A DNA stretch of 64,000 nucleotides, taken from CBDCUW01 sp965222745 (lineage in GTDB: Bacteria > Planctomycetota > Planctomycetia > Pirellulales > Pirellulaceae). Both the position numbers and the translations under genes were made by a program. The stretch is taken from NCBI GenBank assembly GCA_965222745.1, contig CBDCUW010000003.1:682001-746000 (forward strand). The letters run 5' to 3'. Below the pieces are notes generated by a model. That model saw only the letters and a program-made list of their open reading frames with translations, ran no database searches and had not been told where the DNA came from. Position 1 is the first letter of the stretch; every line of letters begins with the position of its first letter. Positions 36,323 through 45,349 of this stretch are shown here, piece after piece.

Positions 36323-37609
36323 ATGAAGCGTCAACCTACTGGATTCACCTTGGTCGAGCTGTTGGTGGTGATCACCATCATCAGTATTTTGATGGGACTG
36401 CTGATACCTGCAGTCAACGCGGCTCGCGAGGTGGCTCGGAAGAATCAGTGTTCAGTGCGAGTCAAAAACTTGGCGCTGGCCGCGATCCAACACGAAAACA
36501 CCAAGGGCAAGTTTCCCTCCTACATGGGCAACTATGGCGTCTTTCCGGCTGACGGAGCCGCCACCGGAGTCGACCGCTCCGACCCGGCCAACTACGCCGG
36601 TAGCGTACCGCTGCACGTCAAGGCGGGCGGTTACGGTATTCCGATTCTGCCCTGGCTGGACGCCCAACCCACCTACGAACATTGGACCGATGATTCCTAT
36701 CCAGTGATCGCTGATGCCGCCTCAACACTCGGCCGAACGATCGCCGTTGGCGCCAGTACTGCCGGAGCCGGATACCACACGCTGGCTGCTCCCAACCTGC
36801 CGAACTTCCAATGCCCCAGCAATCCAGTGACCGACGCCCAGTCGGGACGAAACAGCTACATCACCAACAACGGTTTGTGCTTCAACCGTACGGCGAACGC
36901 GGCGATGGCCAACGGTGGAATGGCCGGGATTGTCGTCGCCCATGAAACGGCTCAAGGCGTAGGAAGTGTTCAGGGCAAAAACAACGGTGTGTTCAAGCAA
37001 GCCTATGTCGGAGCGAACCCGGCGGGTGGATTTGGCGCCGGGCCGCCTCTGACCATTGATGATCTGAAAGACGGTTTGACCAACACCGCTCTTTATTCAG
37101 AAAACGTCCAGGCACTTCCTTGGCACTTCGCAGGCTTCCTCAATGGCGGCGAACCGGCGACGCCCAACCTGATTCCCACCAACGCGATGTTCCCTCGAGA
37201 TCTGGATGGTGATGTGGCGGGAGTCGGCCCGCAGATTATCTTGGCCCAGTTCGTGTCGGGAATGGTCTGGCACATGGAAGACAAGGACAACATGGCATTG
37301 CCAGTTCCCACCGGCATTATCCTTGACATCGGCGACGACTCTTTCATTCGCCACAAGATCAACGGTGGCGGCACGACGGCGCAAGAAGACATTTTCACGC
37401 TGCAGATGACGCCTGCCAACTGCTACGACTTGGCACGACCGTCATCGGCGCATGTGGACGGCGTGAACATGGGATTTGCCGATGGCGCGACGCGTTACAT
37501 TTCCTCTAAGATCGACATGCGGGTCTACCAGGCGCTGCTCACACCGCGAGGCAAGAGCTCTCACGTGCCGTGGCCAGAATTCGTGCTGACCGATCAGCTC
37601 GAAGAGTAA
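36323..37609 (+). CDS. DUF1559 type II secretion-like pseudopilin
   Basis: ATG at 36323 with GGAG eight bases upstream gives 428 residues; the longer reading lacks these signals. The start is a prepilin peptidase site and helix: QPTGFTLVELLVVITIISIL then MGLLIPAVNAAREVARKNQC. The large DUF1559 domain follows, ending with the family signature HVDGVNMGFADGATRYIS. DUF1559 proteins are expanded in planctomycetes and are thought to be surface or pseudopilus components. It is followed by a repeat and a clear terminator, so it is probably monocistronic. Confidence 0.92.
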   Translation: MKRQPTGFTLVELLVVITIISILMGLLIPAVNAAREVARKNQCSVRVKNLALAAIQHENTKGKFPSYMGNYGVFPADGAATGVDRSDPANYAGSVPLHVKAGGYGIPILPWLDAQPTYEHWTDDSYPVIADAASTLGRTIAVGASTAGAGYHTLAAPNLPNFQCPSNPVTDAQSGRNSYITNNGLCFNRTANAAMANGGMAGIVVAHETAQGVGSVQGKNNGVFKQAYVGANPAGGFGAGPPLTIDDLKDGLTNTALYSENVQALPWHFAGFLNGGEPATPNLIPTNAMFPRDLDGDVAGVGPQIILAQFVSGMVWHMEDKDNMALPVPTGIILDIGDDSFIRHKINGGGTTAQEDIFTLQMTPANCYDLARPSSAHVDGVNMGFADGATRYISSKIDMRVYQALLTPRGKSSHVPWPEFVLTDQLEE

Positions 37610-37620
37610 AAAGAGTTCTC

Positions 37621-37646
37621 GTAGGCCGACTTGTCCCAAGTCGGCG
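37621..37646 (+). repeat. GTAGGCC palindromic repeat
   Basis: One complete consensus copy: GTAGGCCGACTTGTCCC followed by AAGTCGGCG, 11 bases after the DUF1559 stop and just before the terminator. Confidence 0.85.
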
Positions 37647-37660
37647 ATCCTGAAATTCCT

Positions 37661-37693
37661 AAAGCGAGGTCGAAGATTCGGCCTCGCTTTTTT
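37661..37693 (+). terminator. Rho-independent terminator after the DUF1559 gene
   Basis: Perfect 9-base stem AAAGCGAGG (37661-37669) / CCTCGCTTT (37682-37690) with a 12-base loop and a run of T extending from the stem. It sits 52 bases after the DUF1559 stop. Confidence 0.8.
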
Positions 37694-37753
37694 CGTCGGC
37701 CAGTTCTCCGCTCCTGGCACGTTCGAGCGTAGTCCGGATTATTCACGACCAAC

Positions 37754-37905
37754 GTAGGCCGACCAACGTAGACGTGCCAAGCAAACCCTTGCGGTGCCGG
37801 AGCTTCGGTCGGCTGCGGGAAGTTTTTCGTCTCCCACGCTGCGCGCAAGCACGAACCGGCTCTGCGCAGTTACGGCAGCGTTTTGCGACCTTTGGTCCGG
37901 CCTAC
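37754..37905 (+). repeat. ~150-bp repeat, left copy of an inverted pair
   Basis: Starts GTAGGCCG, ends CGGCCTAC, and matches the reverse complement of 39685-39822 over nearly its whole length (shared blocks include CAAGCAAACCCTT, GCGGGAAGTTTTT, GCTGCGCGCAAGCAC and GCGCAGTTACGGCA). The left copy has a ~16-base insertion near its start. The two copies enclose one gene, 38165-39679. Confidence 0.85.
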
Positions 37906-38164
37906 ACGAATCATCCGGAACAGCGACCAGCGGAGAAATCGCCGACGATCATGCCGATTGCAGCGGCGGTGCATCCGGCACAATCGGCGTCGTTGACTTT
38001 GACGTTCGTTCGCTTCAGGAAAAGGCTGCGGGATGACGATGAGCCTTGTAGCACCCAGGATGTCGGTGCGTCGCGCCCGACGTGCAAACGGCCGTTTGCT
38101 ACCGGCCGGCTGACCAGCACGGATTGCTTCCAATCCATCGACATTCCTGAAAGCGATTCTGAGC

Positions 38165-39679
38165 GTGACCAAGACGATCCCCAGCTACCTGCGACTGCAT
38201 CGCGGACCGGCCCGCAGTTCAACGCCGACACCTGCTTCGACGCACGACAACGTCGACAATTTTTGGGACGCCTACAGCGAAGTCACCGGTTGGCGGATCG
38301 ATCCCAGCGTTTCTCGCAATGACCAGCCGATGCAACTGTTGCCGGCAGTGACGATCGACGTGATGGATGGGGCCGATACCCAGTCGACGCCGGCGGTCAG
38401 TCGAAGCAGCGCGATGCGGCTGGCGAAATCTGCCTCCAGGCTTGCCGACCAGCTTTGTGAAAGCCGCGAGGCACTACGGCGGCAGGAAGCGGAACTTGCC
38501 GCCCGGGCGGCGACGGTCGTTGGTGAAGAGACGCGAGGAAAACTCGCCGACAAAATCGAAAAGACTCTTGCCGACGCGGTCGCCACGTGCCGCTGCACCG
38601 CTGCGGCGATGTACCTGCTTGACGATGATACTCAGCACCTCAAGGCGCGGGCCGTCTTCGGTTTGCATCCCAGCCGACTTGAACAGCCGCCGCGCGAGTT
38701 GCGCGGCAGCCGCGGTGATCTGGAAGCCCTGATTCAGGGAGTCGTGACCGTCGACGATCTGCACGCCGGGCCGATCGATTCTTGGAATAGCCCCGAACCT
38801 TTCACCAGCGGAATCTGCGCCGCCATCTGCCAGGACGACTTACCGATCGGAACGCTCTGGCTATTTTCTCAAGAACCCCGCGAATTTGCCGGCAGCGATT
38901 CAGCCGCTGCACGATTGGCCGCTTCGCAGTTGGCGCTGGAACTTTCACGTGCCGCCAGCGGTCGAAAACTGTCGGAACAGAAACAAGGGGTTGTTGCAGT
39001 TCGCGACATCGCCGAGTGGCAATACCAGTCGCTGCCGGCCGGTTCGACACTTGCCGAGCGGTGGCATGTCGACGGCATGATCGAATCGCCAAGCGACTGG
39101 GTGACTGGTTGGCACACGTGGGACGTTCTACCCGACGGAAGTCTGTTGTTGGCGATGGCCGAAGCGGTGGATTCCTCGGTGATGGGCGCCATGACCGCCG
39201 CGGTCGCTCGTGGTGCACTGGCCGCCCACTGCGGATATCGGCACACGCCCAAACAGCTGCTTCAAAGAGTCAGTGATACGCTGTGGCAGACCAGCACCGG
39301 CGAACAGCTGGTATCGATGCTGTACGCCCGCGTCGATCCGGAAACGGGTGAAGGGGAAATCGCCGGCGCGGGACGCATCGCAGCGATGATCGGCAGCCGC
39401 TACGGCTATCGCCCCCTGCTGGACGGTCGATCCGAGCCGCTGACGTCGCACATCGATTCGCGATCCAACGCGGAAACATTTCGAATGATGCCAGGCGAAT
39501 CGCTGCTGACTTACGGACCGGGTGTGATCGCCGACGGAGCAACGCAGATGATGATTGGCGAATCGATTCGCACGTCGATGCGAGAGGCCAACGGCACACC
39601 ACTTTCGGTCCTACGCCGTCAGTTGGCCCGGCACGGCCTGGGCAACGAACGAGGACTGGCAACACTTACCCGATCCTGA
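38165..39679 (+). CDS. GAF domain plus degenerate SpoIIE/PP2C-like protein
   Basis: 504 residues from GTG 38165, the only start upstream of the conserved part; no strong ribosome site is seen. After a Ser/Pro-rich head and a helix (residues 75-120, SRLADQLCESREALRRQEAE) comes a GAF-like sensor domain (~125-270, AAAMYLLDDDTQHLKARAVF). Residues ~300-490 match the layout of RsbU/SpoIIE phosphatases (GWHTWDVLPDGSLLLAMAEA, then VMGAMTAAVARGALAAHCGY and SMLYARVDPETGEGEIAGAG), but the metal-binding Asp residues of GDfyD and GDvxGhG are not all kept. It may be a pseudo-phosphatase or a regulator of an anti-sigma pathway. It lies between inverted repeats. Confidence 0.75.
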   Translation: MTKTIPSYLRLHRGPARSSTPTPASTHDNVDNFWDAYSEVTGWRIDPSVSRNDQPMQLLPAVTIDVMDGADTQSTPAVSRSSAMRLAKSASRLADQLCESREALRRQEAELAARAATVVGEETRGKLADKIEKTLADAVATCRCTAAAMYLLDDDTQHLKARAVFGLHPSRLEQPPRELRGSRGDLEALIQGVVTVDDLHAGPIDSWNSPEPFTSGICAAICQDDLPIGTLWLFSQEPREFAGSDSAAARLAASQLALELSRAASGRKLSEQKQGVVAVRDIAEWQYQSLPAGSTLAERWHVDGMIESPSDWVTGWHTWDVLPDGSLLLAMAEAVDSSVMGAMTAAVARGALAAHCGYRHTPKQLLQRVSDTLWQTSTGEQLVSMLYARVDPETGEGEIAGAGRIAAMIGSRYGYRPLLDGRSEPLTSHIDSRSNAETFRMMPGESLLTYGPGVIADGATQMMIGESIRTSMREANGTPLSVLRRQLARHGLGNERGLATLTRS

Positions 39680-39684
39680 GAACT

Positions 39685-39822
39685 GTAGGCCGGACCGACG
39701 TCGCAAAACTATGCCGTAACTGCGCAAACCGGTTTGTGCTTGCGCGCAGCGCGGGAGACGAAAAAACTTCCCGCAAGCGACCGAAGTTCCGGCACCGTAA
39801 GGGTTTGCTTGTTGCGGCCTAC
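39685..39822 (-). repeat. ~140-bp repeat, right copy of the inverted pair
   Basis: Reverse-complement partner of 37754-37905; it begins six bases after the stop of the GAF/PP2C-like gene. Its far edge overlaps the next gene, and the TAG stop of that gene (39819-39821) is part of the repeat end. Confidence 0.85.
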
Positions 39823-40631
39823 GGTGCGGCGGCTTGCATGTTTTTCATGCTTTGGGTGACGAGCGTTGCGACGCCGGGCGAATAATCGAAGACTTCGACG
39901 CTGACCCATCCGTCGTAACCGACATCGCGCAGCGCTTCAAAAATCGGCACAAAGTCAACATCACCCATCCCTGGTCCCTGGCGGTTGGGGTCGTTGGCGT
40001 GAAAGTGAATCATTGCATCGGCGTTGTCGCGAATGATCTGCGGTGTCGGTGTCGGTTCATCACTCATCGCTTTGACGTCCAGGTGCAATTGGACGTGAGG
40101 ACAATCGACCATCGCTTGCAGCCGGCGAGCGTCGGCGGCGGTGTTCAAGAAGTTACCCTCTTCATGACCCAACGGTTCGATGGCGATCTGCACGCCCAGT
40201 CGACCCAGTGCGTCGGTCGCACCTCGAATCACCTCCGCCGCATTTTCCATCGCCGATTCCATCGACTGCCCCTCCGGTACGTTGCGCTGCTGAGGCGAAC
40301 CAAGCACCATGATCTTGCCGCCCAAGTCGTTGCACAACTTCGCCAGTTCGATCAGGTATTGGGTCGTCGCCTCGCGGACGGACCGATCCATGGTGGTCAG
40401 GTGCAGCCCTTGAGTCTTTGCCAACAACCAATGCAAGCCGGTGATTTCAAAACCCGCCGATTCAACCTGGCTGCGATAGGCAGCACGCTGATCGGCACCG
40501 AACGATCCGATGTTGTCGGTCAGCATGAACGGAGCGACTTCCCAACCGGTGTAACCAACCTGGCGGGCGTAGGCCAATGCTTTGTCTAACGGCCAGTCGC
40601 CAAACGTTTCGTTGCAGATCGCGTATTTCAT
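39819..40631 (-). CDS. hydroxypyruvate isomerase-like sugar isomerase/epimerase
   Basis: 270 residues, cytoplasmic TIM barrel of the xylose-isomerase-like group, without a signal peptide. Expected metal ligands are visible in order: Glu in VQIAIEPLGHEEGNF, Asp in VQLHLDVKAMSDE, His in MIHFHANDPN and Glu in WVSVEVFDYSPG. The start MKYAICNETFGDWPLDKA is typical. Likely interconverts a small ketose or hydroxypyruvate; the exact substrate cannot be read from sequence. Its stop codon comes from the neighbouring repeat, so the original C-terminus may have been altered (it now ends NMQAAAP). Confidence 0.85.
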   Translation of the reverse strand: MKYAICNETFGDWPLDKALAYARQVGYTGWEVAPFMLTDNIGSFGADQRAAYRSQVESAGFEITGLHWLLAKTQGLHLTTMDRSVREATTQYLIELAKLCNDLGGKIMVLGSPQQRNVPEGQSMESAMENAAEVIRGATDALGRLGVQIAIEPLGHEEGNFLNTAADARRLQAMVDCPHVQLHLDVKAMSDEPTPTPQIIRDNADAMIHFHANDPNRQGPGMGDVDFVPIFEALRDVGYDGWVSVEVFDYSPGVATLVTQSMKNMQAAAP

Positions 40632-40674
40632 CTTGCCGAGGAGGGTGAGGAAGAAAAAGATTCGGCTTCGTAGC

Positions 40675-41097
40675 TCAGTCGATCAGTGCTTTGAGCATGG
40701 GAACTTTCTCGAGCACTTGATCGATCAGTTCCTCGCCCACCTTTTCTTTCAAGAATTCGATCACGGTCGATGCAAATCCGGCAATCTGACCGGTATCGAG
40801 CCCAGCGGCGCCAAGAGAGGAACTGAGTTCAACCGCGTCTCCGGCCGAATCACCCAGCAGGCTCGATGCCGCGCCGGCCAGCGAACCGAGCAAGCCTCCG
40901 CCGCCATCTTCTCCTTCCGCCGGTGCCGCACCCGCATCGGCTGCCTCGCCCAGGCCCGGAATCGCGCCGGAGATTTTTGCAAACAGATCATCACCGGCAT
41001 GTTCTTTGACCAACGCCATCGCTTTGCCAGTGGCAGAACTGGCCACGGAGGAATCGATGCCAAGCTGACTGGTCAAACGTTCGATGAGCTCATCCAT
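40675..41097 (-). CDS. DUF2780 (VcgC/VcgE-like) small protein
   Basis: 140 residues from ATG 41097 (ATG 41109 would add four). The sequence begins DELIERLTSQLGIDSSVASS and ends LKEKVGEELIDQVLEKVPML, helical and Gly/Ala-rich between (GGGGLLGSLAGAASSLLG), as in DUF2780 proteins. It lies 43 bases upstream of the isomerase gene on the same strand. Function unknown; no membrane span is certain. Confidence 0.7.
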   Translation of the reverse strand: MDELIERLTSQLGIDSSVASSATGKAMALVKEHAGDDLFAKISGAIPGLGEAADAGAAPAEGEDGGGGLLGSLAGAASSLLGDSAGDAVELSSSLGAAGLDTGQIAGFASTVIEFLKEKVGEELIDQVLEKVPMLKALID

Positions 41098-41198
41098 TGG
41101 TATCACCATGAATCAAGAGAAGAAAAGGAAAAAGGAAATGTTCACCAGGAAAGTATCGTGGCGAAGCGGGCAGGGCAGAGCAACCAGGCTTTTCGTGA

Positions 41199-41450
41199 GT
41201 AGGCCGACTTGTCCCCAAGTCGGCGCGCACGGTCGTGGCTGCAGTAGCGGAAGTCGCCAAGACTTTCGGCAATTTCCTGGCCGGTCGAACGAATGTGCAA
41301 GACCTCCAAGAGACCGGCCGAAACTCTCGGCGAGTTCCGCTGATTGAAGGCCTGACAGGGCACGCATCCGCCAGTTCTCCGCTGCTGACTGCGAATGCGG
41401 CTTCGGAGAAGTAGCCGACAACTGGCCGACTTGGGGACAAGTCGGCCTAC
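41199..41450. repeat. two facing GTAGGCC repeats
   Basis: GTAGGCCGACTTGTCCCC at 41199 and ...GGGGACAAGTCGGCCTAC ending at 41450 form a ~250-base inverted unit. Between them are remnants such as GGCTTCGGAGAAGTAGCC (41399-41416), which belong to the GCGACTTC hairpin family. Confidence 0.8.
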
Positions 41451-41751
41451 CGAGACTCCCTAGACTCCCTTGCTTATGGCGACTGGAAATCCGCATGTGA
41501 AAAATCGAACTTTCCGACAACTTTTCCACCGTTCAAGCAATCATGCTAGCAATCTTCACTAACCCTTAACCAGCACAGGGCTTACGACTTTGAAAACGGC
41601 GCAGCGGAAAACACAGCGGCGCTGCTGGCGGCGTCCTAAGTCGTTACCAGGCAAAGCGTTAGAGGCAGTTTTCTGATTCTCGTTGACAGCCATCGGGCAA
41701 TCCCTAAGATTCGCCAGTCGCCCACATGTAGTGGTTTACCTAGGTGGTAGA

Positions 41752-41765
41752 CACTACCGGTAGTG
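41752..41765. promoter_or_regulatory. 14-bp perfect palindrome upstream of nrdJ
   Basis: CACTACCGGTAGTG is perfectly self-complementary and is preceded by GTAGTGG and GGTGGTAG variants within 35 bases. It lies 222 bases before the nrdJ ATG. It could be an operator; no regulator family is recognised. Confidence 0.4.
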
Positions 41766-41987
41766 CTTTCATTGCGTTTAGAGAAACGCCGCCTTTCGGG
41801 GTGCATTGACGGATTGATGCCAGCGACTCGCCCCCCGAAATATGCCCAACGAAGCACAGGATCGTGTGGTCGACAACTGTTCATATTCTCATGTTAAAAT
41901 GGTGAGCGTCCGACGTTTCGCGAGGAATGCGAAAAGAACTTGGCGTCGGGCCGAGCCCAAGGATGAATTTCAAGGAGTCTTAAAGCC

Positions 41988-44900
41988 ATGGCAACCGTTT
42001 TGCCTCCACGCACCCTGCAAGATCCGGCGACCGATCCAGCTTTGGAAAAGGTCAATTCACAGCAAGGGGTCGACTACGCACGAACGAAGTTTGGATTGAA
42101 GCTTCGTAGCGGGGCCAGCCGTTCGGGATTGAAGATCGAAAGCACCTTCTGCCCCGATGACCACCGTACACCCTTTGCGACCGCCCAGTGGGAACTGCGC
42201 AGTGCCGCGATCAAGGATGAGAGCGGCAATGTGCTCTTCGAGCAGAACGATTGCGAAATTCCAGCCGACTGGAGCCAGCTGGCGACCAACGTTGTCGTTT
42301 CGAAGTATTTTTACGGCGACCCCAAAAATCCGGAGGAACGCGAGCGAAGCGTTCGCCAGCTGATCCACCGCGTGACGCGAACGATTGCCGATTGGGGATT
42401 GGCCGACGGCTATTTCGACAGTCCCGAAGATGGCGAGCGTTTTTATCGCGACCTGACTTGGTTGTGCCTGCATCAGCATGGCGCGTTCAACAGTCCGGTT
42501 TGGTTCAACGTCGGTCTGCACACTCAGTACGAAGTGGTGGGTGATAAATGCAATTGGCATTGGAATGCCGAGACCCAGGCGACCGAGCAGCCGGAGAATC
42601 CCTACGAGTTTCCTCAAGGGTCAGCCTGCTTCATCCAGAGCGTTGACGACAACATGGAGGACATCATGCGTCTTGCTTGCAGCGAGGCGATGTTGTTCAA
42701 GTTTGGCAGCGGCACCGGCACGGATCTTTCCACCATCCGCTCGCAGCGCGAAAAACTTTCCGGCGGCGGTACTCCGTCGGGGCCGCTTTCTTTCATGCGT
42801 GTTTACGATTCGATTGCCGGTGTCGTCAAAAGTGGCGGCAAGACGCGCCGCGCCGCCAAGATGCAATCGTTGAAAGTTTGGCACCCCGATGTGTTGGAAT
42901 TCATCGAATGCAAATGGGCCGAGGAAAAGAAGGCTCACGCATTGATTCGCGAGGGATACGAATCGAACTTCAACGGCGAAGCCTACAGCAGCGTCTGCTT
43001 CCAGAACGCGAATCTTTCGGTTCGGGTGACCGACGATTACATGGAAGCGGTTCGCAACAACCAGCGTTGGCGAACTCGCTGGGTGACCGATCGGCCGGCT
43101 CAAGATCCGCCCGAATACGACGCCCGCGAACTGCTCAACAAGATGGCCGATTGTGCGTGGCACTGCGGCGATCCCGGTGTTCAATACGACACCACGATCA
43201 ACAAGTGGCACACTTGCCCCAACAGCGGTTCGATCAACGCGTCGAATCCTTGCAGCGAATACATGTTCCTGGACGACACCGCTTGCAATTTGGCTTCGAT
43301 CAACTTGATGAAGTTTGTGGGTGCCGGTGGATCGTTTGACGTTGATCGCTTTCGTGCCGCGTCGCGGTTGTTCTTCATCGCCCAAGAGATCTTGGTCGAT
43401 CACGCCAGTTATCCAACCGAACCGATCGCGCGAAACAGCCACAAGTTTCGTCCGCTGGGTCTGGGTTACTCCAACCTTGGTAGCGTGATCATGACCAATG
43501 GCCTGGCGTATGATTCGGACGCCGCGCGAGGCATGTGCGGATCGCTGACGTCGGTTTTGCATGGCGAAGCCAATCGGACCAGCGCGGAACTGGCCAGCGT
43601 GGTGGGCCCCTTCGAGGCTTATTCGGAAAACGAAAAGCCAATGTTGAATGTGATGCAGATGCATCGCGATGCCTGCAACGAGATCAACGACGAAGGTCCC
43701 GCCGAATTGAAACAGGCGGCACAGCAACTGTGGGACGATGTTCTGGCGATCGGCGAAAAGTACGGTTTCCGCAACGCTCAGGCGACGGTGCTTGCGCCGA
43801 CCGGAACGATCAGTTTCATGATGGACTGTGACACCACTGGCATCGAGCCCGATATCGCGCTGGTGAAGTACAAGCAGTTGGCCGGCGGCGGGATGCTGAA
43901 GATTGTTAACCAGACAGTTCGGCTCGGTCTGGACAAGCTTGGCTACACCGAACCGGAAATCGAATCGATCTTGAAGTTCATCGACGAGAACGACACGATC
44001 GAGGGTGCGCCGGGTTTGAAAACCGAACATCTGGGCGTTTTTGATTGTGCTTTTCAACCGGCCAACGGCGTGCGAAGCATTCCGTGGCAGGCGCACGTGA
44101 CGATGATGGCGGCGGCCCAGCCGTTCCTCTCCGGTGCCATCAGCAAAACGGTGAACATGCCCCACGATGTCACCGCCCAGGATATCGCGGACGCTTACTT
44201 CTGGGGTTGGGAATTGGGCCTGAAAGCGATTGCCATCTACCGCGACGGCAGCAAGCAATCACAGCCGCTCAATACGACCAGCGAGGAAGGTGGCGAAGAG
44301 GCCGAATCGGGCGTGATTACCGAAACGGTTGAAAAGATTGTCTACAAGCCGCGACGTGAACGTTTGCCCGACACGCGGCAAAGCGTCACTCATAAATTCA
44401 CCATCGCCGGACACGAAGGATACTTGTGTGTCGGTCTCTATCCGGACGGAAGGCCCGGTGAGATCTTCATCACCATGGCCAAAGAAGGTTCTACCATCGG
44501 CGGCATCATGGACAGCTTCGGTACCGCTTTGTCGATCGCATTGCAGTATGGCGTGCCGCTGGAAGTGCTGGTCAACAAGTTCAGTCACACTCGGTTCGAA
44601 CCGATGGGGCATACGTCCAACAAGGACATTCGCATCGCCAAGAGTGTCGTGGACTACATCGCCCGCTGGTTGGGACTGACCTTCATGAGCGGCCATGCCG
44701 ACGCGATCCCCACGTCGACTGCCGGCGGTGACAAAACCAGCAACGGCAACGGCCCCGAATTGACCCATTCGGCCAGTCCGGTGATGGACGGGTTGAAAGA
44801 GGATGCCGGCGCGGCCGTTGCACTGGCCGAACGGGCGACCCTGTTGGCCAGCCTTAGCGAGGTGACCACGGGCAACGGCAGCGGCAACGGACATGCTACG

Positions 44901-45047
44901 TCGGAAATGAAAGATTCGGGCCAAGGCAACCAGTTTGCCAGGTTCCAAATCGATGCTCCGACCTGCGACAACTGCGGCAGCATCACGGTCCGAAACGGAA
45001 ATTGCTACCTCTGCCACAATTGTGGCAATAGCATGGGTTGCAGTTGA
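41988..45047 (+). CDS. nrdJ: vitamin B12-dependent ribonucleotide reductase (class II)
   Basis: ATG at 41988 has AAGGAGTC 12 bases upstream; the product has 1019 residues. It reduces ribonucleotides to deoxyribonucleotides using adenosylcobalamin. Seen: FNSPVWFNVGLH, SACFIQSVDDNMEDIM with redox Cys214, FKFGSGTGTDLSTIRS, the active-site loop NPCSEYMFLDDTACNLASIN with N420, C422 and E424, and LAPTGTISFMMDCDTTGIEP. Residues ~800-900 form the family's extra C-terminal domain (GEIFITMAKEGSTIGGIMD). The tail ends in a four-Cys zinc-like knuckle and a Cys pair (CDNCGS, CYLCHNCGNSMGCS). No NrdAB genes are nearby. Confidence 0.95.
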   Translation: MATVLPPRTLQDPATDPALEKVNSQQGVDYARTKFGLKLRSGASRSGLKIESTFCPDDHRTPFATAQWELRSAAIKDESGNVLFEQNDCEIPADWSQLATNVVVSKYFYGDPKNPEERERSVRQLIHRVTRTIADWGLADGYFDSPEDGERFYRDLTWLCLHQHGAFNSPVWFNVGLHTQYEVVGDKCNWHWNAETQATEQPENPYEFPQGSACFIQSVDDNMEDIMRLACSEAMLFKFGSGTGTDLSTIRSQREKLSGGGTPSGPLSFMRVYDSIAGVVKSGGKTRRAAKMQSLKVWHPDVLEFIECKWAEEKKAHALIREGYESNFNGEAYSSVCFQNANLSVRVTDDYMEAVRNNQRWRTRWVTDRPAQDPPEYDARELLNKMADCAWHCGDPGVQYDTTINKWHTCPNSGSINASNPCSEYMFLDDTACNLASINLMKFVGAGGSFDVDRFRAASRLFFIAQEILVDHASYPTEPIARNSHKFRPLGLGYSNLGSVIMTNGLAYDSDAARGMCGSLTSVLHGEANRTSAELASVVGPFEAYSENEKPMLNVMQMHRDACNEINDEGPAELKQAAQQLWDDVLAIGEKYGFRNAQATVLAPTGTISFMMDCDTTGIEPDIALVKYKQLAGGGMLKIVNQTVRLGLDKLGYTEPEIESILKFIDENDTIEGAPGLKTEHLGVFDCAFQPANGVRSIPWQAHVTMMAAAQPFLSGAISKTVNMPHDVTAQDIADAYFWGWELGLKAIAIYRDGSKQSQPLNTTSEEGGEEAESGVITETVEKIVYKPRRERLPDTRQSVTHKFTIAGHEGYLCVGLYPDGRPGEIFITMAKEGSTIGGIMDSFGTALSIALQYGVPLEVLVNKFSHTRFEPMGHTSNKDIRIAKSVVDYIARWLGLTFMSGHADAIPTSTAGGDKTSNGNGPELTHSASPVMDGLKEDAGAAVALAERATLLASLSEVTTGNGSGNGHATSEMKDSGQGNQFARFQIDAPTCDNCGSITVRNGNCYLCHNCGNSMGCS

Positions 45048-45060
45048 TCGGAAAAAGATC

Positions 45061-45299
45061 GTCGGCCGGTTCTCCGTTCCCGGCTGTGTGTGTAGCGACC
45101 GTCGGTTGGTTCTTCGTTTCCGGCTTGCTGAATACGTAGCGACTGTTGGCCGGTTCTCCGAACCGGCTTGCTAAACACGTAGCGACTGTTGGCCGGTTCT
45201 CCGAACCGGCTTGCTAAACACGTAGCGACTTCGGAGAAGTCGCCGACGGTCGACCGGCTTGTCGAGCGCGTAGCGACTTCGGAGAAGTCGCCGACGGTC
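45061..45299 (+). repeat. tandem hairpin repeat array
   Basis: Two identical 43-base units, 45136-45178 and 45179-45221, each start GTAGCGACTGTTGGCCGG and contain the hairpin GCCGGTTCTCCGAACCGGC. A diverged unit precedes them. Two further units (from 45222 and 45270) carry GCGACTTCGGAGAAGTCGC instead. Every unit starts with GTAGCGAC. It fills most of the gap between nrdJ and the next gene. Confidence 0.9.
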
Positions 45300-45349
45300 C
45301 ATTTCAGGCTAAGATATTGGGGTCCTTCTCACCGACGGGATCCCAATTC

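Larger units (their letters stand above)
41110..41987. other. gene-poor intergenic region upstream of nrdJ
   Basis: About 880 bases. Two GTAGGCC repeats face each other (41199-41225 and 41424-41450) around a stretch with further small hairpins. From 41520 to 41987 the sequence should hold the nrdJ promoter and leader. I looked for a cobalamin riboswitch and NrdR boxes because NrdJ needs vitamin B12, and recognised neither. The palindrome at 41752-41765 is listed separately. Confidence 0.5.

Noticed and set aside
41520..41987. Cobalamin riboswitch or NrdR box before nrdJ
   Set aside because: I looked for the conserved B12-box and for NrdR consensus and saw neither. A covariance search would be decisive.
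42621..44258. 545-residue minus-strand frame opposite nrdJ
   Set aside because: nrdJ is unmistakable on the plus strand. High-GC coding DNA gives long antisense frames; no family features are visible.
45061..45299. Tandem array considered as a CRISPR array
   Set aside because: Units are back-to-back palindromes with no unique spacers, and no cas genes are nearby.
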